Shown: positions 1-8,572 of the stretch, piece after piece | Layout of the letters: each line of letters begins with the position of its first letter | Numbering within the stretch: the first letter of the stretch is position 1 | Assembly: GCF_950066645.1 (NCBI RefSeq) | Contig: NZ_CATMFB010000007.1 | Location: 1-64,000 of the forward strand | Direction of reading: 5' to 3' | From: an uncultured Thalassolituus sp. | GTDB lineage: Bacteria > Pseudomonadota > Gammaproteobacteria > Pseudomonadales > Oceanobacteraceae | Length of the DNA: 64,000 bases | Notes under the pieces: generated by a model | What the model saw: only the letters and a program-made list of their open reading frames with translations | What the model was told of the DNA's origin: nothing | Database searches by the model: none | Program-made: the position numbers and the translations under genes

Positions 1-395
1 GGCGACGGCAAAAACGATGGCGCTGAAGGCACCACAGATACTGACGGTGACGGCATCATCGACGCCCTGGAATCTTCTACTGAAGACGCTGACAGCGATG
101 GTGTATCTGACGAGCTGGACGCTGCGAACAACGATCCGGATAACGACACCGACGGTGACGGCATCGGCAACGCCACCGAAGTGGCAGCCGGCACTGATCC
201 GCTGAACCCGGACGATGCTGGTACTGATACCGACGATGACGGTATCCCGGACAACATCGACACCGACGATGATAACGACGGTGTTAGCGATGAAGACGAA
301 GCGACCAATGGCACTGACCCGCTGAACGCTGATACCGATGGCGACGGCAAAAACGACGGCGCTGAAGGCACTACAGATACTGACGGTGACGGCAT
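1..395 (+). repeat. Exact direct repeat with 1018-1412 (offset 1017 bp)
   Basis: Bases 1-395 match 1018-1412 without a difference in my line-by-line comparison; the first mismatch is C at 396 against T at 1413. The offset is exactly three 339-bp units. The two units in between differ from it at several synonymous positions, so a three-unit block appears to have been duplicated or converted recently. Confidence 0.85.
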
Positions 396-1640
396 CATCG
401 ACGCCCTGGAATCTTCAACTGAAGACGCCGACAGCGATGGCGTATCTGATGAACTGGACGCTGCCAACAACGACCCGGATAACGACACCGACGGTGACGG
501 CATCGGCAACGCCACCGAAGTCGCAGCCGGCACTGATCCGCTGAACCCTGATGACGCCGGTACTGACACCGACGAAGACGGTATCCCGGACAACATCGAT
601 ACCGACGATGATAACGACGGTGTTAGCGATGAAGACGAAGCGACCAACGGTACTGATCCGCTGAACGCTGATACCGATGGCGACGGCAAAAACGATGGCG
701 CTGAAGGCACCACAGATACTGACGGTGACGGCATCATCGACGCCCTGGAATCTTCAACTGAAGACGCAGACAGCGATGGCGTATCTGATGAACTGGACGC
801 TGCGAATAATGACCCGGATAACGACACCGACGGTGATGGCATCGGCAACGCCACCGAAGTCGCAGCAGGCACTGATCCGCTGAACCCGGACGATGCAGGC
901 ACTGACACCGACGATGACGGCATCCCTGACAACATCGATACCGACGACGATAACGATGGTGTGTCTGATGAAGACGAAGTGACCAACGGTACCGATCCGC
1001 TGAACGCTGATACCGATGGCGACGGCAAAAACGATGGCGCTGAAGGCACCACAGATACTGACGGTGACGGCATCATCGACGCCCTGGAATCTTCTACTGA
1101 AGACGCTGACAGCGATGGTGTATCTGACGAGCTGGACGCTGCGAACAACGATCCGGATAACGACACCGACGGTGACGGCATCGGCAACGCCACCGAAGTG
1201 GCAGCCGGCACTGATCCGCTGAACCCGGACGATGCTGGTACTGATACCGACGATGACGGTATCCCGGACAACATCGACACCGACGATGATAACGACGGTG
1301 TTAGCGATGAAGACGAAGCGACCAATGGCACTGACCCGCTGAACGCTGATACCGATGGCGACGGCAAAAACGACGGCGCTGAAGGCACTACAGATACTGA
1401 CGGTGACGGCATTATCGACGCGCTGGAGTCCTCAACTGAAGACGCTGACAGCGATGGCGTATCTGACGAGCTGGACGCTGCCAACAACGACCCGGATAAC
1501 GACACCGACGGTGATGGCATCGGCAACGCCACCGAAGTGGCAGCCGGCACTGATCCGCTGAACCCGGACGACGCAGGTACTGACACCGACGATGACGGCA
1601 TCCCGGACAATATCGACACCGACGACGATAACGACGGTGT
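1..1640 (+). repeat. 339-bp in-frame tandem repeat array (113-aa TSP3 unit)
   Basis: Units start at 1, 340, 679, 1018 and 1357 with an exact 339-bp period. The fifth unit diverges after about 1640, where the GVSDEDEA joint becomes GVNDEDDA. Each unit codes for 113 residues holding several DxDxDG calcium loops. Protein copies differ by only a few residues (for example EDEA/EDEV and DDDG/DEDG), while DNA copies differ at scattered synonymous sites. The array continues beyond the left edge, so its total copy number cannot be seen. Confidence 0.95.
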
Positions 1641-4464
1641 GAACGATGAAGATGATGCCTTCCCGAAAGATCCGAATGAAACGACGGATACCGATAATGA
1701 TGGCACTGGAAACAACGCAGACTCTGACGATGACAACGACGGTTACAGCGATGAAGACGAAAACACTGCGGGCACAGACCCGTTAGATTCCGGCTCTGTG
1801 CCAAGTGACAACGACGGTGACGGCGTGTCGGATGCAACTGATCCGGATGACGACAACGATGGTCTGTCAGATGAGGACGAAGATGCTCTGGGCACTGATC
1901 CGAACGACAGTGACTCTGATGGAGACGGCGTTGATGACGGCACTGAAGTCGGTGGTGATCCATCTGACCCTGTTGACTCTGATGGCGACGGCACACCCGA
2001 TGTATCGGACCCTGATAACGACTCCGATATGGATGGTCTCTCTAACATTGTTGAGTCGCTGATCGGTTCAGATCCGTTGAATCGCGACAGCGACAGCGAT
2101 GATTATCGTGATGATGAAGAACTGGCCGTAACTCTGTCGGGCTCTGATTCAGATAACGATGGTATCGACGATGCGATGGATGCAGACGACACCGGTATGC
2201 CTGATGAAAATGGTGACGGCATTGCAGACTTTGCCGTTCTGGATACGGATGGCGATGGTGAACCAAACCTGATTGACACCGACAGTGATAACGATGGCAG
2301 CCCAGATGTGGCTGAGGCTATGACTGATGAAGACGCCGACGGCATTGCAGACCTGCTGGATCCAGTCACTGCACTGGGAGGCGGAGACAGTGATGGCGAC
2401 TTTATTCCTGATGCCATCGAATGCTGTTCTGATACGGATATGAACGGTCAGCCGGATTACATGCAGGAAGACTCGGACAATGACTGGCTGGATGATGTTG
2501 TCGAAGCGGGTATTTCAGGTGTGGATGCTGATCTCGACGGTTATGACGACATCTATGACGCTGAAGTTAACGGTGATACCACGAACGGTCCGGATCTTAA
2601 TGGCGATGGCATAAATGATCTGTGGCGTCCGATTGATACTGATGGCGATGGCCTGCCTGATTACCGTGACACTGACAGTGATAATGACGGCATCAGTGAT
2701 CAGGAAGAGAGCGTCAACGGTAGCTACCCGGATAACGATGCAGATGCAGATGGCATTCCTGATCGTGTTGATGCTGCGTCCGGCCCGGACGGCGGTGACA
2801 GCGACGGCGACGGTATTCCGGATGCACTGGAATGTGCAGATGGCTATCCGTACTGCAAAGACACGGATGGTGACCACACTCCGGATTACATGGAAACCGA
2901 CGCGGATGACGATGGTATTCCGGACATGTACGACAACGACATCGTGACCGGAGGCGGTGACAGCGACGGTGACGGCATCAGTGACAAAGATGAGTGCCCT
3001 GCGGGATACCCGGATTGTGCTGATACCGACGGAGATGGTACGCCGGACTACCTGGATACCACTGATGACAGCGCATCACCAGCGCCGGGTAACACAGATT
3101 CAGACGGCGATGGCCTGACGGATGAGGAAGAAGAGCAGCTGGGTACAGACCCTGATAACGCCGACTCCGATGGTGATGGTATTAATGATGGAGACGAAGT
3201 GAAGAACGGCACCGATCCGCGTAATGCAGACTCGGATGGCGATGGCCGCCCGGATGGTGTGGAGAACGGCGACAGCAATGGCAACGGCATTAACGATGCG
3301 CGGGAAGGTTACTTCAAAACCAGCACAGGGACAGGTTCGCTGAATCTCCTGTGGGTCGCGCTCGGACTGCTTCTGGTTCGTCGCCGTCACCTGGCGGTGA
3401 TTGGGCTGGCAGGTGTTTCTGCCATTGCCAGTGCGGATGGCTTTGAGAAAGAGCGTCTGTATCTGGCGGGTGAGCTGCAGTATTCCCGGTTTGCACCGAT
3501 CACTGAAGGGGGAGATATCCACGTCACAGATCGCCATGACTGGGGTTACCGCATCGGCGCTGGTTATGACCTGTTTAATGAGCTGGCGATTGAAGCAACA
3601 TACTCAAACAAAGGGGAGTTGATTGCAGAGGCGTTGGCAAGTGATGTGAGTCTCGAGTATTCCGCGGCCAGCGTAAACGCGCGCTGGTATCCGGATCTCT
3701 GGTTCGCAAACCGTCGTTATGATGACGACTGGCCAGAGAAATTTAACTGGTATCTGAGCGCAGGCCTCAGCCGTCTCTTTATTGATGGCTCTGCTCTGGA
3801 GAAAATCGATAATCAGGTCAATCTGACGTACGGCGCTGGCGTGTCGTATGGTTTCTCGGAAAAACTGCAGCTACGTGCAGGCATCGACCGGGTCTCGGGT
3901 GATGTTCTCAGTTACGGTCTGGGCCTTGTCTGGTACCCGTTTGCCAAAGCGGCAACTAAGTATGTGCCTGAGCCTGTGGTGAGAAAGGAGCCAGAGGCTC
4001 TGCTTTACGATCCAGTGGATGTGGCCAGACTTCCGGCGACAGCCGCCGGCCCTGCGGTTGAACCTGTTGTTGAGCCGGTGGTTGTGGTTGCTCCGGTCGT
4101 GGAAGAAGAAACCTGCCAGATTGAGCGTTCACGTGCGGATGTCTTGTTTGAGTATGATTCCTCCAGACTCTCTAAACGTTTCTATGACAGCCTGGACCAG
4201 GCGGCTGATGACTATCAGGAATGTCCGGACACTGTGATCACGCTGATCGGCTACACCGACAGTAAAGGGGCTGCCCGTTACAATCAGCGCCTTGCGCTAC
4301 AGCGCGCTGACAGCGTTTCCCGCTACCTGCTGGAGCGTGGAGTGCCTTCTAACCGCATTGTTGTCATCTCCCGGGGGATAGACGACTCACGTAATCTGCA
4401 GGAGTTTGAAAAACGCCGTGTAGAAGTGTATTTCGGTGATCAGTCTTCGAAGCGCGGCCAGTAA
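1..4464 (+). CDS. TSP3-repeat calcium-binding surface protein fused to OmpA-type barrel (5' end outside window)
   Basis: The reading frame is open from base 1, so the true start lies left of the window; the GTG at 181 is internal to the repeat array. 1487 residues are visible. Up to about 3310 the protein is acidic thrombospondin type 3 repeats (DTDGDGI-type calcium loops, GTDPLN joints), first a near-perfect 113-residue tandem array, then diverged copies with C-x6-C pairs. At 3328-3390 comes a Gly/Ser start, about 13 hydrophobic residues and RRRH, like a GlyGly-CTERM sorting tail. It is followed at once by a second hydrophobic stretch ending in an A-S-A site (3391-3435), like a signal peptide. 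Then come a beta-barrel (3436 to about 3960), a Pro/Val linker and an OmpA C-terminal domain (about 4110-4440) keeping the TD and QRAD residues that bind peptidoglycan. I infer an outer-membrane, cell-wall-linked precursor. A paralogue follows in tandem. Confidence 0.85.
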   Translation, partial: GDGKNDGAEGTTDTDGDGIIDALESSTEDADSDGVSDELDAANNDPDNDTDGDGIGNATEVAAGTDPLNPDDAGTDTDDDGIPDNIDTDDDNDGVSDEDEATNGTDPLNADTDGDGKNDGAEGTTDTDGDGIIDALESSTEDADSDGVSDELDAANNDPDNDTDGDGIGNATEVAAGTDPLNPDDAGTDTDEDGIPDNIDTDDDNDGVSDEDEATNGTDPLNADTDGDGKNDGAEGTTDTDGDGIIDALESSTEDADSDGVSDELDAANNDPDNDTDGDGIGNATEVAAGTDPLNPDDAGTDTDDDGIPDNIDTDDDNDGVSDEDEVTNGTDPLNADTDGDGKNDGAEGTTDTDGDGIIDALESSTEDADSDGVSDELDAANNDPDNDTDGDGIGNATEVAAGTDPLNPDDAGTDTDDDGIPDNIDTDDDNDGVSDEDEATNGTDPLNADTDGDGKNDGAEGTTDTDGDGIIDALESSTEDADSDGVSDELDAANNDPDNDTDGDGIGNATEVAAGTDPLNPDDAGTDTDDDGIPDNIDTDDDNDGVNDEDDAFPKDPNETTDTDNDGTGNNADSDDDNDGYSDEDENTAGTDPLDSGSVPSDNDGDGVSDATDPDDDNDGLSDEDEDALGTDPNDSDSDGDGVDDGTEVGGDPSDPVDSDGDGTPDVSDPDNDSDMDGLSNIVESLIGSDPLNRDSDSDDYRDDEELAVTLSGSDSDNDGIDDAMDADDTGMPDENGDGIADFAVLDTDGDGEPNLIDTDSDNDGSPDVAEAMTDEDADGIADLLDPVTALGGGDSDGDFIPDAIECCSDTDMNGQPDYMQEDSDNDWLDDVVEAGISGVDADLDGYDDIYDAEVNGDTTNGPDLNGDGINDLWRPIDTDGDGLPDYRDTDSDNDGISDQEESVNGSYPDNDADADGIPDRVDAASGPDGGDSDGDGIPDALECADGYPYCKDTDGDHTPDYMETDADDDGIPDMYDNDIVTGGGDSDGDGISDKDECPAGYPDCADTDGDGTPDYLDTTDDSASPAPGNTDSDGDGLTDEEEEQLGTDPDNADSDGDGINDGDEVKNGTDPRNADSDGDGRPDGVENGDSNGNGINDAREGYFKTSTGTGSLNLLWVALGLLLVRRRHLAVIGLAGVSAIASADGFEKERLYLAGELQYSRFAPITEGGDIHVTDRHDWGYRIGAGYDLFNELAIEATYSNKGELIAEALASDVSLEYSAASVNARWYPDLWFANRRYDDDWPEKFNWYLSAGLSRLFIDGSALEKIDNQVNLTYGAGVSYGFSEKLQLRAGIDRVSGDVLSYGLGLVWYPFAKAATKYVPEPVVRKEPEALLYDPVDVARLPATAAGPAVEPVVEPVVVVAPVVEEETCQIERSRADVLFEYDSSRLSKRFYDSLDQAADDYQECPDTVITLIGYTDSKGAARYNQRLALQRADSVSRYLLERGVPSNRIVVISRGIDDSRNLQEFEKRRVEVYFGDQSSKRGQ
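3328..3435 (+). other. Internal sorting-tail / signal-peptide hairpin of the first TSP3-OmpA gene
   Basis: Codons 3328-3390 give a Gly-Thr-Gly-Ser entry, a hydrophobic run and RRRH, the layout of a GlyGly-CTERM tail (Gly-rich site, membrane helix, Arg cluster). Codons 3379-3435 read equally well as a signal peptide: RRRH n-region, hydrophobic core, A-S-A before an Asp at 3436. The shared RRRH would sit in the cytoplasm, leaving both flanking domains in the periplasm. This is a topology inference; the pieces are visible in the sequence. Confidence 0.65.
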
Positions 4465-4697
4465 AGGACGACAGGGGGGGTGGGTAGTGGCTCACTCCCT
4501 GATGATCACTAATGTAAGTGATCGGTAATAGCTGCCGTTACATATTGTAAATTTAACGAGCGATCTCTAGGATGGCTCATATAGTCTCAGTGATCAGGTG
4601 CAGTCTTCACTCCCTGATCTCAGATCCGGAATAAAAATAAACAACGGATTGTGTTTGCTCGCCACTCGTCATGCCCTTTGGGTACGGAGCTAAACAT
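4465..4697 (+). promoter_or_regulatory. Intergenic region with inverted and direct repeats between the two TSP3-OmpA genes
   Basis: Three short structures are visible: an inverted repeat GATCACT/AGTGATC (4504-4510 and 4517-4523), a palindrome TTACATATTGTAA (4538-4550), and a 12-bp direct repeat TCACTCCCTGAT (4492-4503 and 4607-4618). There is no clear terminator with a T-tract after the first gene. The region may hold a promoter and operator for the second gene, but I cannot assign -35/-10 boxes with confidence. Confidence 0.35.
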
Positions 4698-7600
4698 ATG
4701 AAAAAGATTCACGGCCTTCGTCCGCTGTCGGCAGCTGTGTTTATATGTTCTTCGCTTTCAGTTCAGGCTTATCCTGGCAATCTTGCTTCACCGGGAGTCT
4801 GGTTGCGTTCTGATGCCGCCGGAGATATCTCTACTGGCTGGCAGGACCAGTCTGCCAATGGAGTCGCTGTTAATGCGATTACCAACAACGCTGCACCTGC
4901 GTGGGCGCTCAGCAGCGCCGATGCATTGCACAACTTTCACCCATATACGACCGGATACACCGAAGATCGCCTTTTTCAGAGCCCTTCCTCTGGCCTGGTC
5001 CCGGATGGCGTTGCGACAGCATCACGCCTGACCTTTATTGCGGTGACTCGTCAGTCTGCCTATAACAGCGACGACGCAGCCGGCCGGATTACTGCCCTGG
5101 ACCCGAACGACTATTCAGCGACGTTCAGTAACAACTATGCGGGTGAACCGGCGCTTTCTGTCATGGGCGCGACCAGCGCCAACGCCGGACAACTGCAGCT
5201 GCGCAGTGAAGCGGAAAGTGGTTTCGTTGCGGCGGATCTGACGTACCTTGCCGGCGCTCAGATGCCACTCAACCAGTCTGCCATCAGTTATGGTGTGATC
5301 GGTGGTGCCTCGGTGGACCAAGTCACACTGGGCATCAACAGTTATTCCGCTACACGGACTCTGGATGAACCGTCTTTTACGACGGGCGACGTCATGTCGG
5401 TGGGCTTCGGAACGAACTCTTCGGGCGATGCATTCAGCGGCGATATCATGGAGATCATCTGGTATCCGACGGATCTCTCAGGCGCTGACCTGAACCGGGT
5501 ACTTTCTTATCTGGCGGTGAAGTATGGTATTCACCTTGAGCAGGATTATCTCGGAGCCAGCGGCCAGCTTATCTGGAGTCGCCTGGTTGATACCGATTAC
5601 AACTCTGCAGTTTTTGGTCTGGGGCGCGACGATGCGTCAGGCATGCATCAGAAGGTGTCCCGCCCGGTGTCGTCTTCTCTGCTGACCGTGGCACTCCAGA
5701 ATGATTTTACCTCTGCGAATGCAGATGCATCCCGTACCGCTACGATTGCGACCGATGAAGGTTACCTCCTGTTTGGTCATAACGGTTCTGGCATGAGCCT
5801 GTCCGACACGGTTGGCACAGACCCTTACGGTAAGCGTACCGACGCGGCCTGGCTGGTCCAGCGCAGTGGTTTTTCTCAGACAGTGTCTATGCACTTCGAG
5901 CTGCCGGTGCTGCCGGGCGCCTCGCAGGTGTTTCTGGCCGCCAGAAATGGCTCGGACAATTTTTCTGCCGGATACACTCTGAAAGGTGAAGTTGATACCG
6001 CGACGGGTGTGGTTAACGGCGTCAGCCTTGAGGACGGCGACTACCTGACTCTGTTTATTCTGATGGATACCGATGGCGATGGTGTGGTGGATGCTGATGA
6101 TGCTTTCCCGGACGATCCTTCAGAGACCTCTGACTTTGACGGCGACGGCATTGGCGACAACGCAGACACGGATGACGACGGTGATGGCTACACAGATACC
6201 GATGAAACTTCTGCGGGCAGTGACCCGATGGATGCGGGCTCAGTGCCAGATGACAATGACGGCGATTTTATCTCAGACCTTAACGATACCGACGACGACA
6301 ATGATGGTCTGACAGATACGGAAGAAGGGCTTCTCGGCAGTGATCCATTTAATGAAGATACTGACAGCGATGGTGTTGCAGACGGAATAGAGGTCGGTGG
6401 CGATGTTGCAGCACCGGTCGATTCAGATGGTGATGGTACGCCAGATGTTTTTGATACCGATAACGACAGTGATTCGGATGGTCTGTCAAACCTGGTGGAA
6501 TACCGTATTGGCTCAGACCCTCTGTCGCGGGACTCTGATGGCGACGACTATCGTGATAACGAAGAGCTGGGCCTTGCACTACGGGGAGCAGACTCTGATG
6601 GTGACGGCATTGATGATGGTATCGATAGCTCGGTCATGATGCTTCCTGATCGCAATGGTGACGGTATTGCTGATGCCGCACTGTGGGATACCGATGGCGA
6701 TGGTGTCGCGGACCTGCTTGACGCTGACAGCGATGATGATGGTCTTGCCGACAGCGTCGAACTGATGCTCGACAGCGATGGCGATGGCATAGCGAACGTA
6801 CGTGATGCGGTAACCGTCAGCGGTGGTGGTGACGTCGATGGTGATTTTCTGCCAGATGCGTACGAGTGCTGCGGTGACGCCGACTATGACGGTCGCCCTG
6901 ACTATAACGAAACCGATTCCGACAATGACTGGTTGAGTGACACCTTTGAGGCCGGCCTCTCGGGCAACGACACTGACCTTGATGGTTATGACGATACTTA
7001 CGATGCCGACGTGAATGGTGACGGTGAAACAGACAATGGTCCGGATGCGGACAACGATGGTCGTCGGGATACCTGGGTGCCTCTGGATACTGATGGTGAC
7101 GGCCTGCCGGATTATCGCGATACCGACTCCGATAACGACGGTCTCAGCGATGCTGAGGAGACAACTTACGGATCATTTATTTACGCAGACGAAGACAGTG
7201 ACGGGATTCCTGATCACGTTGATCCGGTGTCGGGTGTCGACGGCGGTGACAGCGACGGCGATGGCCTGACCGATCTGGCGGAGTGTCCGCAGGGATATCC
7301 GTTGTGCACCGATACTGACTTTGATGGCATTCCTGATTACATGGAAGCGGGAGAGCTGGCTGGCGAGCCGGCTGCACCGGTTGAGTGTACTGAAAACTGC
7401 GATCCTGTTTCTGAAGCACCGGCGTTGGTTGGCGCGGATGCTGACATTGGCGTGTCGACCAGCCTCGGGAGCTTCTCTGCGGCCTGGGCTCTGCTGGCGC
7501 TGTTGCTTGTGCGTCGTCGCCACTGGGTGGCCCTGCTGCCTGCGCTGATGGTTTTTCCGGCTCAGGCGCTCGAAGTCTCTGAAGGGCGCTTCTACACCAG

Positions 7601-8510
7601 CGGCCGTCTGGATTACACCCTGTTCAGCCCGGAAGAGCCAGAGACTGGCGTCTCTTTTAACCAGCTGGAGGATACCGGATACGGTCTCGGGATCGGGTAC
7701 GACATGCTGGATGCCTTTGCGATTGAGCTGGACTATTCCGATCGTGGAGAAGTCACGGCGACTCAGAATGAAGAGCATGTTGCTCTCAGTTACGGCGTGT
7801 CGACCTTCACAGCCAAGTGGTATCCCGATCTCTGGTACGCAAACCGACGATATGACGATGACTGGCCACGAAAACTGAACTGGTATATCTCCGGCGGTCT
7901 CAGCCGGATCTTTGTTTCTGGCTCTGCGGCAACCGAAACAGAAAATCAGCTCAATTTTATGGTCGGCGCGGGTGTCACCTACGGTCTTACCCGTCAGTTG
8001 CAGGCACGGGGTTCAGTTGAGCGGGTGGCCGGTGACGTCACGACGTTCGGCCTGAGTCTGGTCTGGTATCCGTTTGCAAAAGAAACCAGTGAGCGGGTGT
8101 CGTACGCGCCAAGAACAGAAGAAGTCCGGGCGATTCCGATTTATCGTCCGTCCCGTGCCTCCGATCCGGAAGTGAAGCAACGCGCTAATCCTGAGTGTGC
8201 TGTGGGAATGCGGCTGGATGTCGGTTTCCGTGAGGGATCTTCGAAATTACGTGAGAGTGAATCATCCGGTCTGGACCGGGTCATCGACGATTTCTTCCGT
8301 TGCAAAGGCGTCACTGTGGTTCTGGTGGCGGGACAGGATGATGAGGAAGAAAAAGCCGGGCTGTTGGCTAAGCGGCGTTCTGATAATGTCGAAACCTACC
8401 TCAATCAACGTGGGGTGCCCTCAGACCGGATCGTGCGTATTCACTGTGGGCTGAACAACTCTTGTGAACAACGTGATACTGATTCTGTGGGCGTGTTCTT
8501 CGGTCGTTAG
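4698..8510 (+). CDS. TSP3-repeat calcium-binding surface protein with LamG-like head, fused to OmpA-type barrel
   Basis: I chose ATG 4698 because GGAG lies 8 bases upstream and a signal peptide starts there (MKKI to V-Q-A before Y); the in-frame ATG at 4671 has neither. The product is 1270 residues. Residues about 25-450 are a lectin/LamG-like region with a VFGLGRDDASG motif seen in DUF8202-type surface proteins. TSP3 calcium loops (DTDGDG and variants) run from about 455 to 890. A GlyGly-CTERM-like segment ends in RRRH at residues 939-942, followed by a signal-peptide-like stretch with A-Q-A before residue 958. A barrel (NRRYDDDWP shared with the first paralogue) and an OmpA-like end follow. 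The OmpA-like part is degenerate: the TD pair is gone and the spacing to RRSDNV is shortened, so peptidoglycan binding is doubtful. Confidence 0.85.
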   Translation: MKKIHGLRPLSAAVFICSSLSVQAYPGNLASPGVWLRSDAAGDISTGWQDQSANGVAVNAITNNAAPAWALSSADALHNFHPYTTGYTEDRLFQSPSSGLVPDGVATASRLTFIAVTRQSAYNSDDAAGRITALDPNDYSATFSNNYAGEPALSVMGATSANAGQLQLRSEAESGFVAADLTYLAGAQMPLNQSAISYGVIGGASVDQVTLGINSYSATRTLDEPSFTTGDVMSVGFGTNSSGDAFSGDIMEIIWYPTDLSGADLNRVLSYLAVKYGIHLEQDYLGASGQLIWSRLVDTDYNSAVFGLGRDDASGMHQKVSRPVSSSLLTVALQNDFTSANADASRTATIATDEGYLLFGHNGSGMSLSDTVGTDPYGKRTDAAWLVQRSGFSQTVSMHFELPVLPGASQVFLAARNGSDNFSAGYTLKGEVDTATGVVNGVSLEDGDYLTLFILMDTDGDGVVDADDAFPDDPSETSDFDGDGIGDNADTDDDGDGYTDTDETSAGSDPMDAGSVPDDNDGDFISDLNDTDDDNDGLTDTEEGLLGSDPFNEDTDSDGVADGIEVGGDVAAPVDSDGDGTPDVFDTDNDSDSDGLSNLVEYRIGSDPLSRDSDGDDYRDNEELGLALRGADSDGDGIDDGIDSSVMMLPDRNGDGIADAALWDTDGDGVADLLDADSDDDGLADSVELMLDSDGDGIANVRDAVTVSGGGDVDGDFLPDAYECCGDADYDGRPDYNETDSDNDWLSDTFEAGLSGNDTDLDGYDDTYDADVNGDGETDNGPDADNDGRRDTWVPLDTDGDGLPDYRDTDSDNDGLSDAEETTYGSFIYADEDSDGIPDHVDPVSGVDGGDSDGDGLTDLAECPQGYPLCTDTDFDGIPDYMEAGELAGEPAAPVECTENCDPVSEAPALVGADADIGVSTSLGSFSAAWALLALLLVRRRHWVALLPALMVFPAQALEVSEGRFYTSGRLDYTLFSPEEPETGVSFNQLEDTGYGLGIGYDMLDAFAIELDYSDRGEVTATQNEEHVALSYGVSTFTAKWYPDLWYANRRYDDDWPRKLNWYISGGLSRIFVSGSAATETENQLNFMVGAGVTYGLTRQLQARGSVERVAGDVTTFGLSLVWYPFAKETSERVSYAPRTEEVRAIPIYRPSRASDPEVKQRANPECAVGMRLDVGFREGSSKLRESESSGLDRVIDDFFRCKGVTVVLVAGQDDEEEKAGLLAKRRSDNVETYLNQRGVPSDRIVRIHCGLNNSCEQRDTDSVGVFFGR
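7461..7568 (+). other. Internal sorting-tail / signal-peptide hairpin of the second TSP3-OmpA gene
   Basis: The segment reads Ser-Leu-Gly-Ser, a hydrophobic helix, V-RRRH (7509-7523), then a second hydrophobic stretch ending A-Q-A (7560-7568) before Leu. It is the same arrangement as in the first paralogue although the residues differ, which argues for selection on the layout. The Val codon before RRRH is GTG (7509), so an internal start giving a 20-residue signal peptide is possible, but I see no convincing Shine-Dalgarno site before it. Confidence 0.65.
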
Positions 8511-8525
8511 TTTCGTACCGGCAAT

Positions 8526-8553
8526 AAAAAAGGTGGCAGAGCCACCTTTTTTG
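8526..8553. terminator. Bidirectional rho-independent terminator
   Basis: GGTGGC and GCCACC pair around a 3-base loop, flanked by A6 on the left and T6 on the right. It lies between the convergent second TSP3-OmpA gene and pepA and can serve both. Confidence 0.9.
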
Positions 8554-8572
8554 TTTTGTACTGCCAGAGTAA

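Noticed and set aside
1-1640. 339-bp tandem repeats as a CRISPR array or mobile element
   Set aside because: The repeats are continuous, in frame, lack spacers and code for TSP3 calcium loops.
1412-1996. Long minus-strand frame opposite the TSP3 region (194 codons)
   Set aside because: It is the complement of Asp/Gly-rich codons, is full of Arg and His, and has no ribosome site; the same kind of shadow recurs along both TSP3 genes.
3330-3440. Sequencing error or frameshift joining two genes in the first TSP3-OmpA gene
   Set aside because: The independent paralogue has the same join at 7461-7568 in one open frame.
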